Assembly (NCBI RefSeq): GCF_901000735.1
Contig: NC_081541.1
Span: forward strand, 46,109,485 to 46,173,484
Length of the DNA stretch: 64,000 nt
Reading direction: 5' to 3'
From: Corylus avellana
Taxonomy: Eukaryota > Streptophyta > Magnoliopsida > Fagales > Betulaceae
Part shown: positions 1 through 11,598 of the stretch, one piece after another
Layout: each line of letters opens with the position of its first letter
How positions within the stretch are numbered: position 1 is the stretch's first letter
Position numbers and translations under genes: made by a program
Notes under the pieces: model-generated
Told to the model about the DNA's origin: nothing
The model's database searches: none
Seen by the model: only the letters and a program-made list of their open reading frames with translations

Positions 1-750
1 CATACTACTATAGTTTGGGTTGCCAGGATGAGCCAGCCAACTTTTGATTGTGCTTCCTTTCTACTTCACTCCTTGTTAGCTTCCGATCTTCTTCATTTAA
101 GAAAAACACGATGGGGCTTTGAATAAACTACTCATGTAGAAAGGAAGCACATGAGTAGTTTGGGCTTGATTTCTATCATTTTCATAGAAGGAAATTGGTC
201 ACTTATATCAGTTGCTTTGATATAAAAGACTATATACAAATTATGATCGCTACCCCAACAAGACAATTGAGTTTTGGAGGACTCTAGTATTTTTTACTTT
301 GGGCTTGGCTTTATTTTTATGCCTAAAATTTATTAATTTTGGCAAACAATACCATAATTGTTGTGCACTACATTATATCAGTAAAATAAAATCTAGACCA
401 TGGAATGATTTCTTTTCATTTCACTTGAAATTGACGATCCTATTTTGTCAAGTTTTCTCCATTTTATATTTTGAAATCTTTGTGACTGCCGGAGGCTTTG
501 TTTGAACAGAGTTTACAAGTATTTTTTAATTACTCTTAAGTTTATTCTTACTGTTTGGGCTAGTGTTTAACAGATTTTATGTAAGCTCTCTCATAATTAT
601 TGTTCAAATTGCTAGGCAAAAAATTGACGGAGATCCCTAACAATTTGGATAGCAAATTGCGCTTTAAATTGTCGGTATACAACAGAAAATAGTGGTTTTA
701 TCTAGCAAGGTTCTTGCTTGTTTCTAGCTCTCTTTTTTTAATTTTTTTTT

Positions 751-785
<35 letters not shown>

Positions 786-2097
786 TAGCTCGTTTGGTCT
801 AGTTTAGGCCATTTGGCCTGCTTCTATTGAATTTCTTCAAGTTCTATAATGAATGTGAAGTGTGCAACTGTGTAAGTATTAGAAAGTGTCTCAATTTGGT
901 TGAAAAACAGGTTTGTTCACTTTCTAGGTAAATCCTATTAAAAATTTTAATTCTTTTCACATATTAAAGTTAAAATTCCAGTGAAAAAACCTATACGGGG
1001 AGAATTTTATCCAAAAAGAAAACCTAAGCATAGAAAATTAAAAGAGAAAGAAATTAGAAAGTCAATTTGAAAGTGCAAACAAGAAACTATTTTCTGCTGC
1101 CAAGTCATGCCATGAATAAGTGAAGAAAGAGGGGCTGAGAAATATGGAGAAGAGCACTAATGAGAGGAAAAAACAAATAGGGGAATGTTCAGATATCCTT
1201 TCAAAAATCACCCTATTGAGAATGTTCTCTTTAAACTTTTAATTTTGATTATGTTTCCTCCCCAAACTTAAAAAAATTGTCAATATTCCTCTCAATGGCG
1301 AAACTATCCTTAGTAAAATAAAAACAAAAAATACTAAAAGTTCTAGAAAAAACCTAAAACTAAATAAATAAATAAATCCAAAGTGGTAAATTTGATTTTT
1401 TTTTTTTTAAAAAAATCCTATGTTTAAGAAAAAAATTTAATTTTTTTTGTTTTTTAATAACTTTTTAAATAAAAATTTCCGTTTTAAACAAATTAACAAT
1501 TCTCATTTAAGAAAATAAAAAATTTCTAAAACAAAATTAAAAAATAAATAAATAAAATTTTCTGTTAAAAAAAAATATTCGTTTTAAAAAATATTCATTT
1601 TTTTTAAATTAAAAATTTTTCATTTTTTAATTTTTAATTTTTAATTTTTTTTATTATTATTATTTTTTAAATTTATGGAGGTATTTTTGTCTTATTGAGA
1701 AATATATATGCGCAATTTTATCTTTTTGCTAGCTTTAGGGGGGACATTGACAATGTTTTGGTAGTTTGGAGTGGACATTGTTAAATTTTGTGATAGTTTG
1801 AAGATAGTATGTGGACTTTACCTAAACAAATAAATTAATCAGTGGGCGCGAGTTATGGGTCATGGGCCATTGGGTTAAGTCTTTCTGGTTGTATTTTTTG
1901 ATATTGATTTGGATTTTGCATTTTGAGTCCGAAAAAACCATTGAAAGGCTTGTTAGCATTATTTGGGACAATAACTTGGGCCGATCCACAAGCTCATACA
2001 GGTTGAGTGCCATAAGGGTATGAGATTGCAGGCCTTTAGGTTTAGGGTTGAAGAATTTAGAACCCAAAATAAGGCATTACTGTTGCTAGCAATTTGA
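1..2097. other. Intergenic DNA, no gene recognised
   Basis: I see no coding region supported by motifs here. There is a T-rich tract around 735-780 and a very AT-rich stretch at 1380-1665. The segments near 1255-1300 and 1735-1800 resemble each other in inverted orientation (both include variants of a 'CCAAACTT..ATTGTCAAT' phrase), which would fit an old non-autonomous transposon between about 1240 and 1800. No target duplication was found, so that remains a guess. Confidence 0.4.
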
Positions 2098-3840
2098 GTG
2101 AGAGAATCATTTGGGGCACATGGAAGTAGAATCATCATAACAACATGCGATCAAAATGTTGCATTGGATATGCATGCTAATGCAACTCATCTTATAAATG
2201 AGTTACCCGAACAATATTGTTGGTCGCTATTTGTAAAATATGCATTCCACAATTGTAACTTTGTTGCACGTCTAGCTTGAGAATCAATAGAAAGACAAAT
2301 TGTAAAAAAGTGTGAAAGCCTGCCTTTAACAATTAAGGCGATTGGGACTCTCTTGTCATCTAAATTAGATATTGAAGAATGGAATAAGGTATTGAGAAGT
2401 CAATTATGGAATTTATCAATGGAGGAGAGAGATGTCCTTCCTACTCTAGGATTAAGTTATAAATATCTTTCGCCACATCTAAAGCGATGCTTTGCATACT
2501 GCTCCATATTTTCAAGGGATTATGCTTTTGAAAAAGATAAATTAATCTTATTATGGATGGCGGAAGGTCTTTTGCCACAACCTCAAGATAATAAAACAAT
2601 GGAAGAAGTTGGTGATGAGTGCTTCCGTACTCTTGTATCAAGATCATTATTCAAACAATTAAGTGGCAATAATTATACAATGCATGGTCATGTTTACACT
2701 CTAGCAAAATTTATATCTAAACAATTTACTCTAAGCTTTGGAGAAGATTCTTGTTTTGCAATTGAAAGCAAGATTCGCCATTTGTTGTATTTCCCACAAG
2801 GTTTTAATATTAAGAAGTTTGAACCTCGTAAGGATGAGAGGTTGCACACTATTTTTAGGGATGATTTGTGCTACATGCTTGGAACCCAACATTTATCACC
2901 AATGATAAGATGCCTACAACTACGAGTGCTCATTCTATCTTACAATGAGGATATAAGTAAGTTGCCGGATTCAATTAGTAAACTTAAATATCTACGTTAT
3001 TTGGACATTTCTTACACTATGATTAAAAGGTTGTTTGATTCCATATGTAAGTTGTGCAATTTTCAAATATTGAATTTATCCCATTGTTGTCGTCTTATTG
3101 CCTTGCCAAGAAAGATCCATAAGCTCATTAATTTACGCCATCTTGATATTACTGCAACTAATTACATGAAGGAGATGCCAAGACATTTGGGTAGACTAAA
3201 GGATCTTCAAACATTAACCAAATTTATGGTCAACAAACATAGTAAATATGGCATTGAAGAGTTAGAAAAACTTACAAATCTTCGGGAACTTTCTATTTTG
3301 GAGCTCCAAAATATTGAATTTCCTATTAATGCTAAGAGCAGAGGCTTGAGGGATATGAAGTACCTTAAGAAGTTGGTATGGGAGTGGAATGCGTGGAGTG
3401 TTGTTACCAATCCTTCAGAAATTCAAAAAATCGTACTCGATCGTCTCGAGCCCCATCCATACTTGAAAAGCCTGTTTATCAAGTACTATGGTGGTACAGG
3501 TTTTCCAAACTGGGTAGGGGATGCTTCATTCTCTAATATAGCATCTCTTCATCTAGAAGACTGTAAGGAGTGTTGCAGGTTGCCCCCACTTGGGCAACTA
3601 CCCTCTCTGCAGGACCTCTCTATTGTTGGGTTAAATGGAGTTGTTATGGTGGGTCTTGAGTTTTATGGCTACGGATCTTCTTCAGTAAAGCCATTTGAAG
3701 CCTTAAAAGTTCTAAGGTTCAAGTATATGTCGAAGTGGGAAAAATGGTTTCCCTTTGACGATGACAACAGACGTACCGAGCTTTTCCTAATCTCAGAGAG
3801 CTTGAAATTTATCGTTGTTGAAATTTATCGTTGTTACAAA
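2098..3840 (+). pseudogene. CNL resistance gene fragment, RPP13-like-1 class, 5'-truncated
   Basis: Part of a CC-NB-ARC-LRR intracellular immune receptor. Similarity starts abruptly in the RNBS-B region (GSRIIITT near 2125) and runs through GLPL-equivalent sequence, the RNBS-D motif (CFAYCSIF), an altered MHD (MHG in NYTMHGHVYTL) and about ten leucine-rich repeats. The coiled coil, P-loop and kinase-2 are absent. An in-frame TGA at 2278-2280 splits the reading frame; the paralogue at 40.3 kb has a CTA codon there. From about 3780 the frame is lost: the DNA still matches the paralogue's 'GAFPNLREL' stretch, but in another frame. Similarity fades near 3840. A long open frame (2353-3930) survives but would lack any nucleotide-binding core. 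It is most likely a dead gene. Confidence 0.85.
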
Positions 3841-3929
3841 CTTCTTCCTCTTTTTTTCCCAATAAAATTGAAACCAATCAAAGTTAACAATATCATGAAT
3901 TCATTCTTTCTTCAATTCATCCCAATATG

Positions 3930-4760
3930 ATTGAGATCAACCAAAATTTAACATCATTGTAAAGAGATTGCCTTGGCCAATTCTTTCGTCGAGGACCAAG
4001 TCTTACATTTTGATGTTTATACAATACATGAAATTTTCAAAATGTGTTTGTTTTGTTACATTTAATAGTATATATATTATCACATAATTTAAAATTTAAA
4101 TGACGTGACAATTGTATGAAATGAATGGCATTTACCAACTGGTTGACTCCAAGAACTTTCAAGCTAATTTCTGTCAGATATTAATGGTGTGGAAAAATCA
4201 TTCGACCAATGGAATCCAAAGCTCACGTATTAAAAGTTGCTTTATCTTTTTTTCTTTTTGTACGCGCGCAACCGTGGGTCGTTTATCTCTATTGGTGATT
4301 TGAAGACTCTTTGCGGATAGCCCATCCTTTGTCCGATTTTGGTTGCTTTATCTTTATTTATGCATTTTCACTTGGATATGGGCCTCTCCACTATTATTGA
4401 TCTTCTTTTCATAGATTGCCATCTCTTTTTTTTTTTTTTTCAAAGGCAATGGCAATGTCCATGAAATTTCTTTATTTCTTTTATTCATATTTAGCTTCTA
4501 TATTGTAATGCGCGCATATGATCCTCGAGAAGATGATAATTGATATGTATTATAATTTATTGTATATGATCAATAAATTTAGAATATATTAAAATCCGAC
4601 TCATAATATATAGCACCCGGGCAATATTCTTCTATTACTAGCTAGCTGCTCAATCTTTCTTGAATTCATCTTAATCAATTGAGATAAACCAAAATAACTT
4701 TGAAAAACATATTCAATTAATATGTTTGCATCTATTTTTTGGTTTAGGCATGTATAAATA
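3930..4760 (+). repeat. NLR-flanking repeat module, copy 1
   Basis: This non-coding stretch lies between the first two CNL pseudogenes. It contains 'GATATTAATGGTGTGGAAAAATC' -type sequence near 4175 and 'AAAACCCGACTCATAATATA'-type sequence near 4590 (here slightly diverged). Related sequence occurs on the + strand at 21.0-22.3 and 49.6-49.8 kb, and reverse-complemented at 36.8-38.0 and 39.1-40.1 kb. It looks like a low-copy module that travelled with NLR duplications, not a classic transposon, because no terminal repeats were seen. Confidence 0.6.
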
Positions 4761-4900
4761 CAAAACTTGGCCGACTAAATTGACGTCAAACACCCACCTT
4801 CATTTCCTTTGATTTCCTCCAACATTGCAAAGAAGAAACACGTGGGTAGGGCCGTATGGGTCCATTACTGTTTTTGTTTTCTTTCGTGAGCATGTTTCCT

Positions 4901-4910
4901 ATATATATAC
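4901..4910 (+). promoter_or_regulatory. Probable TATA box of the CNL at 5005
   Basis: The sequence ATATATATAC lies about 100 bases upstream of the ATG at 5005. The following 95 bases, including GATAGCTTGCATTCCAGTC, are conserved upstream of the CNL at 40324. In that copy the corresponding box reads CAATATATCT. The shared position supports a common core promoter. No transcript evidence is available. Confidence 0.45.
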
Positions 4911-5004
4911 CTTCTTCAGTGTAGAAAGCGTTAGATAGCTTGCATTCCAGTCTCATTTTGCTCTCACCTTCCTTCGTTTCCTTTGATTTGCAAAAGCACA
5001 AAAC

Positions 5005-8000
5005 ATGGCTGAGATTGCAGGCATATTTCTCTCTCCCTTCCTCCAAGTGTTTTTTGAAAAAATGGCGTCTCCCGAATTCATTGACTTCTTTCGGGGACGA
5101 AAAGTGAATGATGGACTCTTAATGAAGCTGAAGATAAAATTGTCGTCCGTGAATGCAGTGGCTGAAGATGCGGAGGACAAGCAATTTACAAAGCCTGATG
5201 TTAAAGTGTGGCTTGATACGCTGAAAGATGTTGTCTATGATGCAGAGGACGTCTTGCATGAGATTGCTACCAAAGCCCTACAACGCAGGTCGGATGCTGA
5301 ACTTGGAACGTTTGGATGTAAGGTACGTAACCCCATCTCTACTTGTCCTTTTGCCAAGAAGGTAGAAAAAAGGATAGAAGAGCTACTTGACAAACTGGAT
5401 TTTCTAGTAAAACAAAAGGAGAATTTGGGCCTAAGAGAAGGTGTTGGAGTTGGTGGGAATCCATCAGAAAGACTGCCCACGACTTCTTTATTTGAAGAAT
5501 TTAGTATTTATGGAAGGAATAATGATAAGGAGGCGATAATTAACTCGCTTCTCTCAAATGATGCGAGTGGCGAGTGACCGTGAAGTAGGTGTGGTTGCCG
5601 TAGTTGGCATGGGAGGAATTGGCAAGACCACCCTTGCTCAATTAGCATATAAGGATAATAGGGTGAATGAGAACTTTGACCTAAAAATATGGGTTTGTGT
5701 ATCGGATCCATTTGATGTGTTCTTGGTAATAAAGTCAATTTTGGAGGTAGTAACTCAGCCACCTTGTAATGTTAATAATTCGGATCAGCTTCAAATTAAA
5801 CTCAGGGAGATGTTGTCAGGAAAGAAATTTCTACTTGTTTTAGACGATGTTTGGGATAAGACATATCCCAAATGGGAGAACTTAAGTAATGCTTTAAAAT
5901 TTGGGGCACAAGGAAGTAAGGTATCGTAACAACATGTGATTTCGAAGTTGCAAGAGTCATGCACACTAGTGCAACTCATCATATAAAAGAGTTATCACAA
6001 GAAGATTGTTAGTCACTATTTACAAAATATTCATGCCGATAGTAACTCTAATGAATATCTAGAACTAGAAGCAAAAGGAAGACAAATCGTAGAAAAGTGC
6101 AAAGGCATACCTTTAGCAATTAAGGTGATTGGGGCTCTCTTGTGGTCTAAATTAGATGTTGATGAATGGGATAAGGTATTAAGAAGTGAATTATGGGATT
6201 TACCAACTGAGACCGGCATCATTTCTGCTCTAAGATTAAGTTATAAATCTCTTTCGCCACATCTTAAACGATGCTTTGCATTCTGCTCCATATTCCCAAA
6301 GGATTATGCTTTAAAAAAAAAAAATCAATTAGTCTTATTATGGATGGTGGAAGGTTTCTTGCCGCAACCCAAAAATAAAACAATGGAAGAAGTTGGTGAC
6401 GATTACTTCCTTGATCTTGTATCAAGATCATTATTCCAAAAATCCTATCGCAATAAATATATAATGCATGATCTTGTTAGTGATTTGGCAACATTCATAT
6501 CTAAACAATTCACTTTAAGCCTTGCAGATGATTGTCCTCCTGAAATTGTAAGCAACACTCGCCATTTATCTTTTCATAAGAATTTTGCAAGCTTTCAAGA
6601 GGCTAAGAGATTGCACACTGTCCCAAGATTAAATTTATTGAGTGGCTACGTATATGGAACCCAATTTCCACTACTAACGACAAGTTGCTTACAAGTGCTT
6701 AGTCTAACTCACTATATGGACTTAATTGAGTTGCCAAATTCAATTAGTAAACTTATATATCTACGTTATTTGAGCATTTCTAGCACTCGGATTAAAAGGT
6801 TGCATGATTCTGTTTGTAAGTTGTATAATTTACAGACATTGAATTTATCATATTGTTCTATTCTTGTAGCATTGCCAAGAGATATGTATAAACTCATTAA
6901 TTTACGTCATCTTGGTATTACTGAAACTCGCAATATAACGGAGATGCCAAGACATCTTGGTAGACTAAAAGGTCTTCAGACATTAACTAAATTTATGGTT
7001 GGCAAAGATAGTGGATGTGGCATTGGAGAGTTAAAAAAACTTAATCTTCTGAGAGGATCACTTTGTATTAAGAACCTCCAAAATGTTACATCTCTTACGG
7101 ATGCTAATGACTTAAACTTGGTGGATAAGAAGTACCTTGAGGAGTTGGAATTGAGCTGGGCATATTCTTGTAAGTTGTATAATTTACAGACATTGAATTT
7201 ATCATATTGTTCTATTCTTGTAGCATTGCCAAGAGATATGTATAAACTCATTAATTTACGTCATCTTGGTATTACTGAAACTCGCAATATAACGGAGATG
7301 CCAAGACATCTTGGTAGACTAAAAGGTCTTCAGACATTAACTAAATTTATGGTTGGCAAAGATAGTGGATGTGGCATTGGAGAGTTAAAAAAACTTAATC
7401 TTCTGAGAGGATCACTTTGTATTAAGAACCTCCAAAATGTTACATCTCTTACGGATGCTAATGACTTAAACTTGGTGGATAAGAAGTACCTTGAGGAGTT
7501 GGAATTGAGCTGGGCATATTCTTGTAAGTTGTATAATTTACAGACATTGAATTTATCATATTGTTCTATTCTTGTAGCATTGCCAAGAGATATGTATAAA
7601 CTCATTAATTTACGTCATCTTGGTATTACTGAAACTCGCAATATAACGGAGATGCCAAGACATCTTGGTAGACTAAAAGGTCTTCAGACATTAACTAAAT
7701 TTATGGTTGGCAAAGATAGTGGATGTGGCATTGGAGAGTTAAAAAAACTTAATCTTCTGAGAGGATCACTTTGTATTAAGAACCTCCAAAATGTTACATC
7801 TCTTACGGATGCTAATGACTTAAACTTGGTGGATAAGAAGTACCTTGAGGAGTTGGAATTGAGCTGGGCATATTGGTCGAAAGATAATACTGTAGTAAGG
7901 CAAATAGTTGTCTTAAATAGTCTCCAGCCCCATTCGAACTTGAAAAGTCTCACTATTAGGGGCTATGATGGTAAAAGTTTTCCGGACTGGGTAGGGCAAC

Positions 8001-8434
8001 AGCCTTCTTTTGAGAAATTGGAAATACGTGATTGTCCAGAAGTTGAGTCATTTACTGAAGGGGGATTGCCTTCCAATCTAAACGAAATTTCCATCATCTT
8101 TTGTGATAAACTCTTTGTGAACCGAATGGGGTGGGGTTTGCAAAAACTCCAGTGTCTTAGAAGATTCATGCTTTGGGACGCAAAAACCGATGTGGAGTCC
8201 TTTCCAAATGAGGGGTTGTTTCCTACCAGTCTTACCCATCTTTACGTCCAATTCTTTCCAAAATTGAAATCTTTGGACAAGAAGGGGCTTCAACACCTCA
8301 CTGCTCTTGAAGAATTGCATATCTCGTCCTGCCCTAAGCTCGAGTGCATGCCAGAAGACGGGCTGCCTGCCTCCCTTTCTACTTTAAGGATCTTCGAATG
8401 TCCTTTGTTGGAGAAAGAGTGGGGAAGGAAATAA
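5005..8434 (+). pseudogene. CNL resistance pseudogene, RPP13-like-1 class, with triplicated LRR segment
   Basis: This is the nearly full-length relic of a cytoplasmic CC-NB-ARC-LRR immune receptor. The ATG at 5005 starts a coiled-coil domain with a DAEDVLHEI motif. A frameshift between 5558 and 5577 precedes an intact P-loop (GMGGIGKTT, 5606-5632) and kinase-2 (LLVLDDVW). One base is missing near 5924 relative to the paralogue's 'GSKVIVTT'. TAG at 6010-6012 replaces a Trp codon, and two more bases are lost near 6035. From about 6060 the frame is open to 8434, with RNBS-D, a canonical MHD (IMHDLVSDL) and LRRs. A 354-bp LRR piece is repeated three times (6815-7876). After SFPDWVG the protein skips roughly 100 residues of LRR present in the 40.3-kb paralogue. 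With four lesions in the NB-ARC half, a complete receptor cannot be made. Confidence 0.88.
6815..7876 (+). repeat. Three identical 354-bp tandem repeats inside the LRR region
   Basis: Units begin at 6815, 7169 and 7523, each starting TGTAAGTTGTATAATTTACA. Each is 354 bp (118 codons), so the frame is kept. By eye the units are identical, which implies very recent unequal exchange or an assembly error. Each unit covers a stretch from CKLYNLQTLNLSYC to LEELELSWAY. The related copy at 13.2-14.4 kb has only one unit. Confidence 0.92.
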
Positions 8435-8629
8435 GGAGAAAAATGGCGCAAGATTGCTCACGTCCCCAACAAATATATTCATTACCACGTACGGATTGAA
8501 TGAGCTATAATTTATTGTATAGCAAGGTACTTTCCTTTTCGGCCAGCTATAATTTATGAATATACCGTTTCTATTTTAATTTTTCTTAGCTACTACCTCT
8601 GATGAAACACATTGCCTTGTCCTCTTCTT

Positions 8630-9750
8630 TATTCTTCCTTTATTTTTGTTTAATAATTCTGTTTTGATTTGAATTCATTTCTCTAATTTAACCCATCCAA
8701 ATTCAGAAAAGAATTAAAAGTCTAAAAGAGTTCAAATCAGTTGGGTTCTATCTATCTAAGTGGTGTTTTGCATTTTGGGCAGGTCATCCGAAATGAAATG
8801 GTCAAATGCTGTCATTCTCTTCCAATAGGCTTTGTTGATTGTGCCGGATCAAACTGGGTTAGGGTTAAGGGTACTATCCTTATATTTTCGTTTAATAATT
8901 ATATTTTGATTTGAACACAAATTTCCAATTTAACCAATCAAAAATCAGAAAAGAATTGAAAGCCCAAAAGATCTCATATTAGTTGGGTTTTGTCTTTTGA
9001 GCAGGTAATCTGGAGTGAAATACAAGTTGTACTTGTGTGCTCAAGGCCTTGCTACAGATGGTCAACTGCTCCTAGGCATTATTTTCGTATCTTCTTATCA
9101 ATGGGTTCCATTCTCTTCATCATCCTCCAATGCGATTTGTTAATTATGCTTGTACAAACTGGGTTAAAAGCAGTTGATTTTACCATTGGTACGAGAACTC
9201 TGAAATGGTGTAAATATTCTGTTGGGATGTCTTTTTTGCTTTGGTGGCAAGCTCCTCTGCCACAGCTGTTTCAATTGGTGGTTCAAAGGTGTATTTATTG
9301 GGCATTGTCTCCTTGTGCTCTTATGATCAATTTGTGTGATCATTTTTCCCTCTTTCTCCGGAATTTTGCACGTAATTTGGTTACTGAAGACAATTTGTCC
9401 AGCGTAAATGGGTTGATTTGGAATTGATTGTTAAAAGTCTCCACGTTACTGTCAGGTACTTTCTCTGTTCAACCAGCTAATTTCTCTCTTTGTTGAGGAT
9501 AAAATGCTTTGCCCAATTTTTTATTCTTCCATTATTTTTGTTTAATAATTCTGTTTTAATTTGATGCCAGTTGTCTAATTTAATCCATCAAAAAAAAAAA
9601 AAAAAAAAAACTAATTAAAAGCCCATAAGATTCTAAATCGGTTGGATTCTGAGTGGTGTTTGCCTTTGGAGCAGGTCATTTAGAATGAAATACAAACTCC
9701 ACTTGTGTGTTTTCATGGATTCGGTAGCAGATGGTCAACCACTCCTACTC
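8630..9750 (+). repeat. Three imperfect copies of an NLR 3'-flank segment
   Basis: Segments at about 8630-8830, 8875-9090 and 9530-9750 share the phrases TTTGTTTAATAATTCTGTTT, ATTTGAAxxCA, GCAGGTCATxxxGAATGAAAT and CAGATGGTCAAC. One further copy lies downstream of the CNL at 43445-43670. In all cases the segment follows an RPP13-like CNL, so it is probably old 3'-UTR or intron sequence that duplicated locally. A run of A (about 20) at 9590-9609 lies in the third copy. Confidence 0.6.
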
Positions 9751-9756
9751 TGTGTC

Positions 9757-10705
9757 GGAGTGGCTTAATGGCAACTCATGTTTGTTGACATTTTGAGTTT
9801 AGAAATCAATTCAATTAACATTGGACAAGCTCAATCTTGATTTTGCCATTTGAGTTGTACAATGTTTTTGGTAGGTGAAAAACGTTTTTGGGTTTTATTA
9901 TTAAACTTATTTATGGTTAAGTTCTCTACCAAAACATCTTCTTTGCAGAAGGTTGACTTAAGGAGTCTGGAGATGGCTGCTTTGTGGAGATATTGGGGAC
10001 ACTTTAAGCTTGTGAGTTTTTCTAATAGGAGAAAGTTACTTGTTGATCTGTTGCCACTATTGAGTCACTTTTTTTGTGTACTAGCATATTGGATTGCTAG
10101 GAGCCTAGGTGGATGCTAGCCCAACCCATCAAAAGAGCAACTAGTTGATGTTGTTCAGAGGCATTTCATGTCACATGTACTTGCAAAACTGGTTGCTACT
10201 CCCTTTTTCGTGTACTTACAATGTTAGTTCAAGCAGCTTTTTAGTAGTAGATAGCATTATTCTGTTATGAAAAATGAAAAATCCATATTTCTGGTGGTGA
10301 AGCAAATGGACGACTTGCAGGTCATTTTGGGGTTTGTTCAGGCTGCAATTGATTGAAGACTGTGCAAATGACCTGGAGACAAATGGGGAGATCTTTGAAT
10401 TTGGTTGTCTATGCCAACTGATGATACTGGTACCTAAATGTCCACTTCCCTCTGCCGTGATGTTTGTAACAATTTATCAGTGGCTTGTTTATGTCTATCA
10501 CTCTATCATTTTCGGTTACAGAGCTCGTGACCAGACCTCTAAAGAAGATCTTTGTGGCTTTCTTTCCAAACTTGGTTGAATGTACTGCTGACTTGAGGAA
10601 GTAGGTTTTTAAAGACCTCTTCATCTGTGCTGGATGGGCTTAAGGGAAACTGATGTTTGTTGACATTTTGAGTTTAGAAATCAATTCAATTAACATTAGA
10701 CAACC
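9757..10705 (+). repeat. Direct repeat of about 60 bp
   Basis: The phrase GTTTGTTGACATTTTGAGTT followed by AGAAATCAATTCAATTAACA occurs near 9780-9825 and again near 10650-10695, about 870 bases apart. Both copies also occur in the duplicated block (15.75 and 16.62 kb). The origin is unknown. Confidence 0.6.
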
Positions 10706-11498
10706 TTTATGTTGTGAAACTATATAAATGCTAAGTTTTTGCTCCTGAATATATTCTGAGGTTATGGATTTTTGACATGATCTTGGCCTTTGTACTGTTG
10801 CCCAAAAAGTCAGACAAACCAAATCAAAACTGCCTGCAATGATCACTATCTCTATAGTAGTAGTTATAACAAAACGTTTCATGCACATATTGATCATAAA
10901 GTTACTACATTTACTTCAATCTATTTATTCCTTTTCTTTTTAATCATCATCGTTGAACAGTTTGCATAGAGAGTGGAATGGACTTTGCTCTGTGACATAC
11001 TTGCTTCGTCATGTAGACTTTTAGCCACTTCCACCCCACTGATTCTACTCACTGGTATACTAAGAACTTGGTAAAAGAAGAAAAAGAAGACTGAAGTAAT
11101 TCAGTCTTGGTTCTCAGAGCTCAAGCTAACCAGCATTGGTCAGAAGTAATCCTCCTTCTCAATTAGTATGTTCATGTTTTTTCCTAGTGGCTAATATAGG
11201 GGTGCTCTGGGCATCAGGAATTGGGGCATCACTAGCTTATTCGTGTACAAGATCTCCTCTGAAACCAAGCCATAGGCTAATTCAAATTCTTGCAAGGTAA
11301 CTTCCATCTCTTCAAGGCCTGAAGTTCTTGAGCTATTCATCTAAAAAAATAGAGAAGTGTGTTTGTGATCTAAAAAAATAGAGAAGTGTGTTTGTGTGTG
11401 AGAGATACTGTAGAGCTTCTAGTAACTTCATAGACCTTCACTTAACATGTTTCTTTTGTGTTGAAAAAGATAAAAATGACCTCTTTTTTCTTTCTTTT

Positions 11499-11598
11499 NN
11501 NNNNNNNNNNNNNNNNNNNNNNNNNNNNNNNNNNNNNNNNNNNNNNNNNNNNNNNNNNNNNNNNNNNNNNNNNNNNNNNNNNNNNNNNNNNNNNNNNN
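11499..11598. other. Assembly gap, 100 N
   Basis: Exactly 100 N, which suggests a gap of unknown true size. It lies just after the end of the segment shared with 13.2-17.3 kb. Confidence 0.99.

Noticed and set aside
8990..9427. Open frame of 145 codons, repeated at 14961
   Set aside because: The apparent protein mixes frames. Its readable parts are SEC31 relics with frameshifts, so it is not a real gene.
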